DNA from: Duncaniella sp.
GTDB taxonomy: Bacteria > Bacteroidota > Bacteroidia > Bacteroidales > Muribaculaceae
Length of the DNA: 52,695 nucleotides
Assembly: GCA_029060405.1 (NCBI GenBank)
Contig: JAIDUB010000048.1
Coordinates: 1 to 52,695 of the forward strand
Direction of reading: 5' to 3'
Part shown: piece after piece, positions 36,113 through 44,419 of the stretch
Layout: each line of letters starts with the position of its first letter
How positions within the stretch are numbered: the first letter of the stretch is position 1
Notes under the pieces: model-generated
What the model was told of the DNA's origin: nothing
Database searches by the model: none
The model's input: the letters and a program-made list of their open reading frames with translations, nothing else
Translations under genes and position numbers: made by a program

Positions 36113-36979
36113 TTATGCTATCAGATAACCTGCGGCATAGGCGAGCATGAGGAGGGCGGTCATGCCGAGGAGAGGATTGAGAGCCCGGCCTTCACGATTA
36201 ATCAGGGCCCGGTACAGCAACGTATGTGCCACAAGATAAGCGATCGGCACTATCCATGTGGTAGTAGGTAGAGCCAGCCACAGGCGGAAGGTGAGGATAA
36301 CTGCTGCAAACCCGTTGACAAGATAGAGCCGTGATACAAACCGTCGGCCGAATCTCACAGCCAAAGTCTTTTTGCCTACGGAGCGGTCATCGTCGGCATC
36401 ACGGTAATTATTAACTATCAACACATTGGCTCCCATAAGCCCGATACCCACCGAAGCAAGAACAATCCCCGCGGAGACCGAGGGCATCATGAGCATGCAC
36501 GTGAGCGTGACCGGTACCACTCCGAAAAACACCACCACGGCGACTTCTCCGAGTCCTATGCGCGACAGTGGCCACGGTCCCGCACTGTAGGCCACCACAC
36601 CGAGCGCCGTAATTACACCGGCAACATACATCCACCAGCGTCCATACACAGCCACAAGCGCCACACCGGTGACGCATGCTATACCGAGGGTGATAAACGT
36701 AGCGGCGAGCATGGCGCGGGGAGTGATGTCGCCCTCGGTCACGCCGCGGCGCGGTCCTTCACGACCCTGACGGTCGAGGCCGTCGCGAAAATCGTAGTAT
36801 TCGTTGGCGAAGTTTGATGCAATCTGGGCAAGAAGGGCAAATGCAAAGCACATAAGAGCGGGTGTCCATGCGAAACATCCGGCCTTGACGGCAATTCCGA
36901 CGGCAAATATCACTCCGGCGAGCGATACGGGTAGTGTGCGCAGGCGCATGGCTTCAATCCATGCCTTAAGGGTATTCAT
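36113..36979 (-). CDS. menA: 1,4-dihydroxy-2-naphthoate polyprenyltransferase
   Basis: MenA attaches the polyprenyl chain to DHNA in menaquinone synthesis. This 288-residue UbiA-superfamily membrane protein has about eight helices and both aspartate-rich motifs: NEYYDFRDGLDRQG and NNYRDADDDRSVGKKTLAVRFG. It overlaps the start of the preceding ATPase-TOPRIM gene's stop by four bases, a coupling with no obvious metabolic reason. Rest of the menaquinone pathway is not in the window. Confidence 0.95.
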   Translation of the reverse strand: MNTLKAWIEAMRLRTLPVSLAGVIFAVGIAVKAGCFAWTPALMCFAFALLAQIASNFANEYYDFRDGLDRQGREGPRRGVTEGDITPRAMLAATFITLGIACVTGVALVAVYGRWWMYVAGVITALGVVAYSAGPWPLSRIGLGEVAVVVFFGVVPVTLTCMLMMPSVSAGIVLASVGIGLMGANVLIVNNYRDADDDRSVGKKTLAVRFGRRFVSRLYLVNGFAAVILTFRLWLALPTTTWIVPIAYLVAHTLLYRALINREGRALNPLLGMTALLMLAYAAGYLIA

Positions 36980-38562
36980 ATCAGCGATTGTTGGATGTCG
37001 AGCCCGAAGCAGTCGTAGACAGCAGTGCGTATGCGGCGCGCCTCGGTCTTGTTGTCTTTAAGTATGTTGAGTATCGCGCGGATGTACTCGCGTTTGTCGT
37101 CGCTCCGCAATCCGCATGCCCGCGCCACGTGGCTTTCCGACAGCATCGACTTGCGGTTATAGACGCGTAGTATCGAGTGGTAGTCGCCGTGCCTGACGTA
37201 GCTGCGGAACTCGCGGCATATCTCCTCATACATGCCACGAGGATTTATGGCCTGAGCGAGATCCGATATGTGCTCCTCAAGCATGTTGATATTGGCGAAG
37301 CGACCATCGATGCGGTGCTCGACGGTTTTCTTTACACGATGGCGGGTGTGCTGAAGCGCCTGCTGACGCAGGTCGCCGTCAAACAGCTTGATTATACGGA
37401 GGCTAACGGTGCGGAAAGCCTCATCTTCATTGCGGCGGAAATGAGCGGCAACGGCGCGTATCACTTCCTCGAGCATGAAGATATTTTCGATTTCCGCCAC
37501 ATCGGGCACATACACACGGCGTCCGCGCAGATAAGCCACTTCCTCGGCACTGCGGCGGTCGCGGTCAACTATCCCCACGGCTTCAAGATTGTGAAGCCCT
37601 TTGATGGAATTGAAAGTGCGGGTGGCCTCGATAACACGGTCGCAACTGCCGAGCGACTTCACCGTGAAGCGGTCGAATATCATCGGATAGAGCTTGGCAT
37701 CAATGGAATTGACGCCGTCCCCCTCGATAAACATCACAGGCTTGCGTGCGCCGAGTATCGCCATCATCATTTCCTCGGATATCGCTCCGGATCCTTGCAC
37801 CTCCTCGTAATCCCATGAATCTGTCTCGGGGCGGCAACCTTTTACCCATATGGTCACGCCCTCGCCTCGCGTCGTGGCGAAATTTATGTCGTGGGTCACG
37901 TATACGAAAGTGCAGTCGGGCCTAAGCCGCTCCACCTTATCCCACACCTGCTGCATGGTCGACGGATGCAGAAACGACTCGGGCGACTCCACTATCACCA
38001 CTCCTCCGCGGGGAGCGTAAAGAGCGGCACCTATATAATACATCACGGCACTCTCGCCTGTCGACAACTGAGCCGACGAATAGATATCGTCGGAACCGTT
38101 CTCACCGATAAGCAGCTTGCCACGCTCCACGAGGATGCGGTTGTCGGGGAATATTTCAGTCCACGCCGTAATAAGCCGGTCGAGTTTGGTGTGCCGGGCG
38201 CCTTTGCGCGGTTTTTCTCCGAGATATTTCTGCGACAGCAACAGTGTCATTTCCTCATTGAGCATCATGGCTATGATGCGTTCAAGCTCTCCCTTGATAT
38301 CATTGCGTATTACACCCGACGATGCCACCATGGCTCTGTATTGCGAGTCGACCGATGTGGGCGATGCATCCTCGCTCTCACGGTCGTAGGCGGCTTTGAG
38401 CGCCGACATACGGAAAGCCTTCTCGCCGAGCATCGAGCCGAGTCTTCGGGCAAATCGTGTCTTACCGGCACCGTTGGCTCCTATAATCACTATCTGGCGG
38501 TAACGGTCGGTATCGACGGAGATCGGTTCGGCACCTGAGCGCGGGGGGAGAGTGAGGGGCAT
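36976..38562 (-). CDS. ABC-ATPase fused to DUF4435/TOPRIM nuclease domain (PARIS/OLD-like)
   Basis: A 528-residue two-domain protein. The N-terminal ABC-type ATPase has Walker A GANGAGKT (28-35), a signature-like LSTGES (166-171), Walker B region VVIVESPESFLHP (188-200) and H-loop VTHD (222-225). In the Walker B the usual Asp is Glu192 and the usual catalytic Glu is Ser193. The C-terminal domain looks like DUF4435: VMFIEGDG (Glu280), GIVDRDRR (Asp333, Asp335) and DVAEIEN, the TOPRIM acidic triad. AriA plus AriB of the PARIS phage-defence system, including fused forms, and OLD nucleases have this architecture. Its housekeeping setting beside menA and the helicase makes a cellular role equally possible. 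Three tandem repeats lie directly upstream of its ATG. Confidence 0.82.
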   Translation of the reverse strand: MPLTLPPRSGAEPISVDTDRYRQIVIIGANGAGKTRFARRLGSMLGEKAFRMSALKAAYDRESEDASPTSVDSQYRAMVASSGVIRNDIKGELERIIAMMLNEEMTLLLSQKYLGEKPRKGARHTKLDRLITAWTEIFPDNRILVERGKLLIGENGSDDIYSSAQLSTGESAVMYYIGAALYAPRGGVVIVESPESFLHPSTMQQVWDKVERLRPDCTFVYVTHDINFATTRGEGVTIWVKGCRPETDSWDYEEVQGSGAISEEMMMAILGARKPVMFIEGDGVNSIDAKLYPMIFDRFTVKSLGSCDRVIEATRTFNSIKGLHNLEAVGIVDRDRRSAEEVAYLRGRRVYVPDVAEIENIFMLEEVIRAVAAHFRRNEDEAFRTVSLRIIKLFDGDLRQQALQHTRHRVKKTVEHRIDGRFANINMLEEHISDLAQAINPRGMYEEICREFRSYVRHGDYHSILRVYNRKSMLSESHVARACGLRSDDKREYIRAILNILKDNKTEARRIRTAVYDCFGLDIQQSLI

Positions 38563-38566
38563 GGGT

Positions 38567-38608
38567 TAGGTTTTAGGGGGTAGGTTTTAGGGATTAGGTT
38601 TTAGGGGG
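38567..38608. repeat. Three 14-bp tandem repeats before the ATPase-TOPRIM gene
   Basis: TAGGTTTTAGGGGG (38567-38580), TAGGTTTTAGGGAT (38581-38594) and TAGGTTTTAGGGGG (38595-38608) follow each other without gap. They fill nearly the whole 47-base space between the helicase stop and the ATG of the ATPase-TOPRIM gene, and so form its upstream leader (reading CCCCCTAAAACCTA). Confidence 0.9.
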
Positions 38609-38609
38609 A

Positions 38610-39923
38610 TTATTTCAGGAGGGAAAATTTTACGCGGGTATTCTTGATTTTGAGCGGAGCTATTCGGGCAAGTACTTCAGCTGCCTTATCGCGGGGAACG
38701 GCTACGAGCGCCGAGTGGTCGCGCACACTTATGCGGCCTATTTCCTGAGGCTGAAGACCGCCTTGCGCCACAAGGAATCCCACTATATCGCCACGCGAAA
38801 TTTTCTCTTTCTTGCCGGCATTGATATATAATGTGGCGCGTGATGACGTGATGGGATGCTCTGAAGGACGGGCGGGATAAATCTCCTTGTCCCACTCTAC
38901 AAAGTCGGGCATGTTATCGTCGTCGGTGGCGAGTATGTATACAAGTCCGTCGGCATCCTGACGGCCGGTTCTGCCGTTGCGGTGTGTCCAAGTGGCCTCG
39001 TTGACCGGCAGGTGATAATGCACCACCGCACCGAGCACCGGGATATCGATACCGCGGGCGGCAAGGTCGGTCGACACGAGTATGGGCGTCGTGCCGTTGG
39101 CAAGCATCTCAAGGGCATTTTCACGTTCGTTCTGCTGTAGGCCGCCGTGATAAAGGCCCACGGGGAGCTTCTCGCGACGCAGGCGCTCATAGACACGCTC
39201 GGCACTCTCACGATGATTCACAAACACTATCGCCGTGGTATCGTCCATGCCCCGCAGCAGTTCCACCAGTGTATCGAGCTTGTCGCGCGAGGGGCTTACC
39301 ACGCGGAATTTCATCACATTACCGGTTTTCTCCTTGCTCTCCACCTCAATATCGGTGCGTTTCAGGCGGGGGAAATAATCGGGAAGTTCGGCCATGGGAG
39401 TAGCCGACGTGAGGATAAAAAGTCGGGCGCGGGTCATTTTCTTAACCAGCCGCTTCATCTCGTCGGCAAACCCGAGTTCAAGCGACTTGTCATACTCGTC
39501 GAGCACCACTGTCAATACGTCGCCGAGCGATACATTACCTCGCTTCACATGGTCAAGCAGACGACCCGGAGTGGCTATGATTATGTCGGGTGTCACCGAC
39601 AGGGATTTCACTTCATCATCCACAGAGTGGCCTCCATAAAGGGCGAGCACACGGAAATCAGTCGCCACGGGGCGCATCACTTCCACGATCTGGAGCACAA
39701 GTTCGCGCGAAGGGGCTATCACCACACCGCGCGTGTGGCCGTCGGGGTTACCCAGACTGCGTATAAACGGAATTGAAAACGCGATAGTCTTACCCGATCC
39801 CGTAGGAGCGGCGAGCGTAACCACACCGGTGACGTCGAGGGCGGCCATGCGCCGCTGCATATCGTTGAGCTCGGCAATACCGAGCCGCTGCCTTATATTC
39901 TGGATTATTTCCTGATTTTTCAT
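38610..39923 (-). CDS. DEAD-box RNA helicase with DbpA-type RNA-binding domain
   Basis: A 437-residue helicase. The Q-motif region NDMQRRM, Walker A APTGSGKT, motif II DEYD (a DEAD variant), TSATP and HRNGRTGR are visible. The last 70 residues (INAGKKEKISRGDIVGFL onward) resemble the DbpA RNA-binding domain that recognises 23S rRNA hairpin 92, so a role in large-subunit assembly is likely. The ATG at 39923 lies only about five bases after a -7 element, suggesting a leaderless transcript; the Q-motif excludes a later start. Confidence 0.9.
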   Translation of the reverse strand: MKNQEIIQNIRQRLGIAELNDMQRRMAALDVTGVVTLAAPTGSGKTIAFSIPFIRSLGNPDGHTRGVVIAPSRELVLQIVEVMRPVATDFRVLALYGGHSVDDEVKSLSVTPDIIIATPGRLLDHVKRGNVSLGDVLTVVLDEYDKSLELGFADEMKRLVKKMTRARLFILTSATPMAELPDYFPRLKRTDIEVESKEKTGNVMKFRVVSPSRDKLDTLVELLRGMDDTTAIVFVNHRESAERVYERLRREKLPVGLYHGGLQQNERENALEMLANGTTPILVSTDLAARGIDIPVLGAVVHYHLPVNEATWTHRNGRTGRQDADGLVYILATDDDNMPDFVEWDKEIYPARPSEHPITSSRATLYINAGKKEKISRGDIVGFLVAQGGLQPQEIGRISVRDHSALVAVPRDKAAEVLARIAPLKIKNTRVKFSLLK

Positions 39924-39927
39924 AATA

Positions 39928-39935
39928 CAAATATA
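39928..39935 (-). promoter_or_regulatory. -7 element (TATATTTG) of the helicase gene
   Basis: TATATTTG on the minus strand ends four bases before the ATG at 39923, so the transcript should begin at or within a few bases of the start codon. Confidence 0.65.
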
Positions 39936-39958
39936 ACACATTTTCGAGGAAAATTGCT

Positions 39959-39966
39959 TACTTTTG
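39959..39966 (+). promoter_or_regulatory. -7 element (TACTTTTG) of lpxB
   Basis: TACTTTTG ends seven bases before the lpxB ATG at 39974. It lies 24 bases from the divergent helicase -7, so two near-leaderless promoters share a 50-base gap. Confidence 0.65.
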
Positions 39967-39973
39967 CGTCGTC

Positions 39974-41158
39974 ATGAACTATTTTTTTTCAGCAGGCGAA
40001 GCGTCGGGCGACTTGCACGCGGCGCAAGTGATAGCAGCGTTGCGTAAACTCGATCCTGATGCGCGATTCACATTTCTCGGAGGTGACCTGATGGCTGAAG
40101 CAGCCGGATGCAAACCTCTGATCCACTACCGCGACATGGCTTTCATGGGCTTTACCGAGGTATTGAAACATCTTCCCGAAATTTTCCGCAACATGCGTGT
40201 GGCCCGCGAAGCGATTGCATCGCGACGACCCGATGTGGTAGTGCTGGTGGACTATCCGGGATTTAACCTCAAGCTTGCTGGCTACGCCCGCAAGCTCGGA
40301 CTGAAAACGGTATACTACATCGCCCCAAAAGTATGGGCTTGGAAGGAATACCGGGTTAAGACGCTCGCCAAAGTCACTGACCGACTGCTGGCTATTCTAC
40401 CCTTCGAGCCGGAATGGTTCGGTAAACGCGGACTGACGGTAGACTACGTGGGCAACCCCTCTGTAGAGGAAATGGATCGTGCTCTTGCCGGAATGGAGAG
40501 TGGCGAAGATTTCCGCAAGCGCCACGGACTTGACAGCCGCCCTATCCTCGCATTAGTGCCCGGAAGCCGTAAAGGCGAGATAGCGGCCAATCTTCCGGTG
40601 ATGGATGCCGTTGCCCGGCTTCATCCCCAACTTCAGGCCGTGGTAGCGGGCGCTCCGGGCATAGATCCCGCGACATACATTAAATATACGGGATTTCCTG
40701 TAATCGAAGGCACCACCCTGAGCCTTATGGCTCAAAGCGATGTCGCTCTCGTGACGTCGGGCACGGCGTCGCTCGAATGCGCGCTTGCCGGCACTCCGCA
40801 GGTGGTATGCTACAGGTCGGTAGGCTGGAAATGGGCTCACGACCTTTTCACACATATCCTCAAAATCCCGTATGTGTCGCTCCCCAACCTCATCGCCGGA
40901 CCGGTCGACGCCGAAGCACGCCGTCGCGAAAATGCCAAGCGCCACGAGCCACGCGGATATATAATACCCGAGATGCTCGTGCATCAGTGCAATGTCGATG
41001 AAGTAAACGCAGCCCTTTCAGCCATATTGCCGGGCTCACCCGCAGCTGAAAAGCAGCTGAGCGGTTACAAAGAGATGCGTCGTCGCCTCTCCACAGGCCA
41101 AAGCGCCGCCCGCAACGCAGCCGAAATCATTTATGAGGTTGCGGAAAATCACGATTAA
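39974..41158 (+). CDS. lpxB: Lipid-A-disaccharide synthase
   Basis: LpxB (GT19) joins UDP-2,3-diacylglucosamine and lipid X to make the lipid A disaccharide. The 394-residue sequence begins NYFFSAGEASGDLHA, and further family stretches are DYPGFNLKLA, YYIAPKVWAW, VDYVGNP, LVPGSRKGEI, and TSGTASLECAL near the UDP site. Length is normal. Its stop codon directly abuts the stop of the convergent MBL hydrolase gene. Confidence 0.97.
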   Translation: MNYFFSAGEASGDLHAAQVIAALRKLDPDARFTFLGGDLMAEAAGCKPLIHYRDMAFMGFTEVLKHLPEIFRNMRVAREAIASRRPDVVVLVDYPGFNLKLAGYARKLGLKTVYYIAPKVWAWKEYRVKTLAKVTDRLLAILPFEPEWFGKRGLTVDYVGNPSVEEMDRALAGMESGEDFRKRHGLDSRPILALVPGSRKGEIAANLPVMDAVARLHPQLQAVVAGAPGIDPATYIKYTGFPVIEGTTLSLMAQSDVALVTSGTASLECALAGTPQVVCYRSVGWKWAHDLFTHILKIPYVSLPNLIAGPVDAEARRRENAKRHEPRGYIIPEMLVHQCNVDEVNAALSAILPGSPAAEKQLSGYKEMRRRLSTGQSAARNAAEIIYEVAENHD

Positions 41159-42184
41159 TCACCCCAACAGATAAAGCGGAGTGACTTCAGTGCGAGGAAG
41201 CGCTACCAGACACAGCTGCATCTCGCTCTCGGTGAGAGGATTGAGACCGTCGCCCAGACGGGTCACCCCCACTCCTGCAAGTGCCCGCGTCATGGTCTCG
41301 AGAGCCAGCTCGGGCGTGTTGTTCTCATGGCTGAGGTGGCAAAGAAACACATGCTTGAGCTTATCGGTATACATTCCTGCCACGAAATCAGCCGTCACCT
41401 GATTGTCGAGATGACCGGTTTCCGACATGATACGTGCCTTGAGATATGCCGGATAAGGTCCCTGATCGAGCATTTCGCGGTCATAATTCGACTCGATCAC
41501 AATAGCATTAGACCGGCGCAGATAGTGGGCGGGGCGATCGGAAATCACTCCAAGGTCAGTGGCGATGGTGAGCGACGACGAGCCGAAGTCGATAAAGAAT
41601 CCTGAATTGTCGGTGCCGTCATGCTTCACCTCAAACGGAGTGATCTCCATTCCGGCCAACTTGAACGCAAATTCCTTGTAGATAGGATGGTGATAATCCT
41701 TTATACGGCGCGATACATTATGGCGGCGAAGGATTCCGTTGAGCACGCGCGGAGTGCAATACAAGCCTATGTTCTTATATTTACGCAGCATCCCGTAGGC
41801 ATACCTTATATGGTCGCCGTGGTCGTGGGTGAGCACAATACCCTTCACGTTGCCAAACGACAGGCCGTTGTCTCTCATCGCGCGACCCATGACGTTGAAA
41901 TCCACGCCGGCGTCAATAAGTATCCCCTCATCGGTGGTACCGACATAATAGCAGTTGCCGCTGCTTCCGCTGCCGAAGCTCATGAACATAAACTTTTTCT
42001 CGGCCGCAGGCACCGCGTCAATGTCGGGGGCCGGTGATGCGGCCGCCGCATGCTTGCGGGCAATGCGTTCCATCTCGGCCGGCAATATGATATCAAAATC
42101 TCCGTCGATACGCTCCTGAAAGGTCTCGATGGCGTCAAACAGCCCCGGCATGGAAGGTGGTGGATTGAATTTCTTGCGTGCCAT
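41159..42184 (-). CDS. MBL-fold metallohydrolase, YycJ/WalJ-like
   Basis: A 341-residue metallo-beta-lactamase-fold protein. The core starts FMSFGSGSSGNCYYVGT at about residue 68 and has the zinc motif LTHDHGDH, further ligands in ATDLG and CHLSHENN. This pattern is typical of the YycJ/WalJ exonuclease-like group. About 65 residues precede the core (FDAIETFQERIDGDFDII...), an extension not found in YycJ that might bind a partner. Function in DNA repair is inferred from the family only. It starts just past the end of the methyltransferase gene, separated by six bases. Confidence 0.85.
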   Translation of the reverse strand: MARKKFNPPPSMPGLFDAIETFQERIDGDFDIILPAEMERIARKHAAAASPAPDIDAVPAAEKKFMFMSFGSGSSGNCYYVGTTDEGILIDAGVDFNVMGRAMRDNGLSFGNVKGIVLTHDHGDHIRYAYGMLRKYKNIGLYCTPRVLNGILRRHNVSRRIKDYHHPIYKEFAFKLAGMEITPFEVKHDGTDNSGFFIDFGSSSLTIATDLGVISDRPAHYLRRSNAIVIESNYDREMLDQGPYPAYLKARIMSETGHLDNQVTADFVAGMYTDKLKHVFLCHLSHENNTPELALETMTRALAGVGVTRLGDGLNPLTESEMQLCLVALPRTEVTPLYLLG

Positions 42185-42190
42185 CGTGAA

Positions 42191-42958
42191 TCAGTTGAAT
42201 AAGAGGAATATCGAAGGTATCTTGTCGATCTGCGGAAGGTGGGTTTTCCACCAATCCAGCTGACGGGTGACAATGCTCTGTCGCGGGCCGGTAATGTCAG
42301 TGGCCACACACAGCAGCATCTTGCCGCCGAAATGACGGGTCAGCTCATTTATAAGGCGAGTATTGCGGTAGGGAGTCTCGATAAAAATCTGGGTCTGACG
42401 CTCGGAATTGATGCGGCGCTCCATCTCACGGAAACGCGCCGCACGAGCCTTGTCATCGTAAGGAAGATACCCCAGAAAGGCAAACGACTGCCCGTTGAAT
42501 CCCGATGCCATAAGCGACAGAAGAATGCTCGACGGCCCTACGAGAGGCACCACTTCGAGACCCTTTTTCTGAGCCACCGCCACAAGGTCGGCACCCGGAT
42601 CGGCAATGGCGGGACAACCGGCTTCGGATATCACGCCAACGGGATTGCCGTCGATAAGAGGCTGTATCATAGCAGCCACGTCGGCAGCTGCGGTATGCTC
42701 GTCAAGCACGGTAAACGACAGCGCATTTATATCTATCGCGGGATCACACCGCTTGAGAAAGCGCCGCGTGGTGCGGATATTTTCCACAACGAAATGCTTT
42801 ATCCCCCTGATAATCTCAAGATTGGCAGGCGGAATCACGGCATCGAGCGGTCCGTCGCTCATCGCTGAAGGAATGAGGTAGAGAGCGGGTCGCAACGCTG
42901 AGGAGGGTTTGAACTCCGCGGAGCACATATTTTCAGTATTTTCGCTTCTCTGTTCCAT
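42191..42958 (-). CDS. RsmI-like SAM-dependent methyltransferase (tetrapyrrole methylase fold)
   Basis: A protein of about 255 residues. It shows ALYLIPSAMSDG near the start, ISEAGCPAIADPGADLV (the SEAG...DPG pattern of RsmI, usually SDAGTPLISDPG), PLVGPSSILLSLMASGF and IFIETPYRN. RsmI 2'-O-methylates C1402 of 16S rRNA; this one is divergent from canonical RsmI, as a second, Bacteroidota-type paralogue often is. The ATG at 42958 lies six bases after the -7 element; the next ATG at 42928 is an alternative that gives a 30-base leader. Confidence 0.82.
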   Translation of the reverse strand: MEQRSENTENMCSAEFKPSSALRPALYLIPSAMSDGPLDAVIPPANLEIIRGIKHFVVENIRTTRRFLKRCDPAIDINALSFTVLDEHTAAADVAAMIQPLIDGNPVGVISEAGCPAIADPGADLVAVAQKKGLEVVPLVGPSSILLSLMASGFNGQSFAFLGYLPYDDKARAARFREMERRINSERQTQIFIETPYRNTRLINELTRHFGGKMLLCVATDITGPRQSIVTRQLDWWKTHLPQIDKIPSIFLLFN

Positions 42959-42963
42959 ATCTG

Positions 42964-42994
42964 CAAAGATACTCATTTATTTCATTAACCGCAA
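42964..42994 (-). promoter_or_regulatory. Promoter of the RsmI-like methyltransferase gene
   Basis: On the minus strand TTG (42994-42992), a 20-base spacer, then TATCTTTG (42971-42964). The -7 overlaps the in-frame ATG at 42976, excluding it as start. Confidence 0.7.
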
Positions 42995-43039
42995 GGAAAA
43001 AATTTGGATATATATTCATAGTGTATTCAAAAAAAATCT

Positions 43040-43047
43040 TAACTTTG
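43040..43047 (+). promoter_or_regulatory. -7 element (TAACTTTG) of rseC-rnfBC
   Basis: TAACTTTG, 40 bases before the rseC ATG. No TTTG with correct spacing is seen upstream. Confidence 0.7.
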
Positions 43048-43087
43048 CAGTTGGAAAACCTATGACCTGAAATCCATCTCATCCCAG

Positions 43088-43525
43088 ATGCACAGTGACC
43101 ATGTAGAACATATAGGTGTGGTTAAGGAAGTTAGCTTCAATACCATATCCATAGCGGTCGAGGAACCCTGTCAATGCGAGGGTTGCTCGATAGCGATCGT
43201 GTGCATGGGTAAGAGCGACAAGGAAGCCGACGTGATCAACATACCTCGTCCGCGCGGGGCTGAACGCGACAGCTTCCACACAGGCGACCGAGTGAGACTA
43301 GAAGCCGCCTCCGGCTCGAAAATTAAGGCTTCGTTCTGGGCTTTCATCCTTCCCACGGTGATATTGCTTGCCTGCGTGCTGCTTCTGCAGAGTTATGCAC
43401 CCCGTCTCGGTGCATTGCTGACGGCAGTAGCCGCTGCCGGCGCCGTAGCCGTGTATGAGCTGATATTATATCTATTCCGTAAAGACCTTGCCATGTCAGT
43501 CACTTGGCAAATAAGACACTGTTAA
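43088..43525 (+). CDS. rseC: RseC-family (SoxR-reducing system) membrane protein
   Basis: A 145-residue protein with the RseC layout: an N-terminal soluble part with the cysteine cluster CQCEGCSIAIVC, a beta-barrel-like segment (HTGDRVRLEA) and two membrane helices (about 80-98 and 103-120). In Bacteroidota it usually leads the rnf operon, as here, and is thought to take part in assembly of, or electron flow through, the Rnf complex. It is followed by rnfB ten bases downstream. Confidence 0.92.
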   Translation: MHSDHVEHIGVVKEVSFNTISIAVEEPCQCEGCSIAIVCMGKSDKEADVINIPRPRGAERDSFHTGDRVRLEAASGSKIKASFWAFILPTVILLACVLLLQSYAPRLGALLTAVAAAGAVAVYELILYLFRKDLAMSVTWQIRHC

Positions 43526-43535
43526 CCTTTAAATT

Positions 43536-44402
43536 ATGAACCTGTTTCTAATTTCAATCCTCGTGCTCGGCGGCATCGGCGTGATAGCCGCTATCCTGCT
43601 CTATTTCATTTCCCGCCGCTTCAATGTGGTGGAAGATCCCCGCATCGGTCAGGTTGAAGAACTTCTGCCCGGCGCCAACTGCGGCGGTTGCGGCCGCAGC
43701 GGTTGTCACGACTTCGCAGTAGCCTGCGTGGGCGCCGACACTCTCGAAGGCCTTGTGTGTCCTGCCTCAGGCAGCGCAGTAATGGCCCGCATAGGTGAGA
43801 TAGTAGGTCTCGTGGCCTCCGAGGCCAAACCCAAAGTAGCCGTACTTAAATGTAACGGCACATGCGACGTGCGTCCCCGCGTGGCCCGCTACGACGGTGC
43901 CCAGTCATGCGCCGTGCTTGCCATGGCAGGTACCGGCGAAGGCTCGTGCCCCTTCGGCTGTCTGGGCTGCGGCGACTGCGTGGTGGCTTGTAACTACGAT
44001 GCCGTGCGCATCAATCCCGAAACCGGCCTTGCCGAGTTTGACGACCAGAAGTGTGTGGGCTGCGGCGCCTGTGTCAAGGCTTGTCCCCGCCATATCATCG
44101 AGCTCCGCGACAAAGGTCCGCGCGGCATGAGAGTATGGGTTGCATGCTCCAATACCGAAAAGGGCGGCGTTGCCTCCAAGGAATGTAAAGCCGCATGTAT
44201 CGGTTGCTCGAAGTGTGTGAAAGTCTGCACCCACGAAGCTATAACCGTGACCAACAATCTTTCATATATCGACTACACCAAGTGCAAGCTCTGCCGCAAG
44301 TGTGTCGACGTATGCCCCACCCACGCTATTCTTACAGCCAACTTCCCCGTGAAGAAACCGGCTCCCGCCGCTGAAACTCCGGCTGCTAACGTTAACGCTT
44401 AA
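43536..44402 (+). CDS. rnfB: Electron transport complex subunit RnfB
   Basis: RnfB is the iron-sulphur entry subunit of the ferredoxin:NAD oxidoreductase. It has one N-terminal membrane helix, the FeS domain NCGGCGRSGCHDF with a fourth Cys in VCPASG, and four ferredoxin-like CxxCxxCxxxC groups (CLGCGDCVVAC, CVGCGACVKACP, CIGCSKCVKVC, CKLCRKCVDVCP). Length 288 is normal for Bacteroidota. It continues into rnfC after 17 bases. Confidence 0.97.
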   Translation: MNLFLISILVLGGIGVIAAILLYFISRRFNVVEDPRIGQVEELLPGANCGGCGRSGCHDFAVACVGADTLEGLVCPASGSAVMARIGEIVGLVASEAKPKVAVLKCNGTCDVRPRVARYDGAQSCAVLAMAGTGEGSCPFGCLGCGDCVVACNYDAVRINPETGLAEFDDQKCVGCGACVKACPRHIIELRDKGPRGMRVWVACSNTEKGGVASKECKAACIGCSKCVKVCTHEAITVTNNLSYIDYTKCKLCRKCVDVCPTHAILTANFPVKKPAPAAETPAANVNA

Positions 44403-44419
44403 TCCTTCAACTCCCCATC

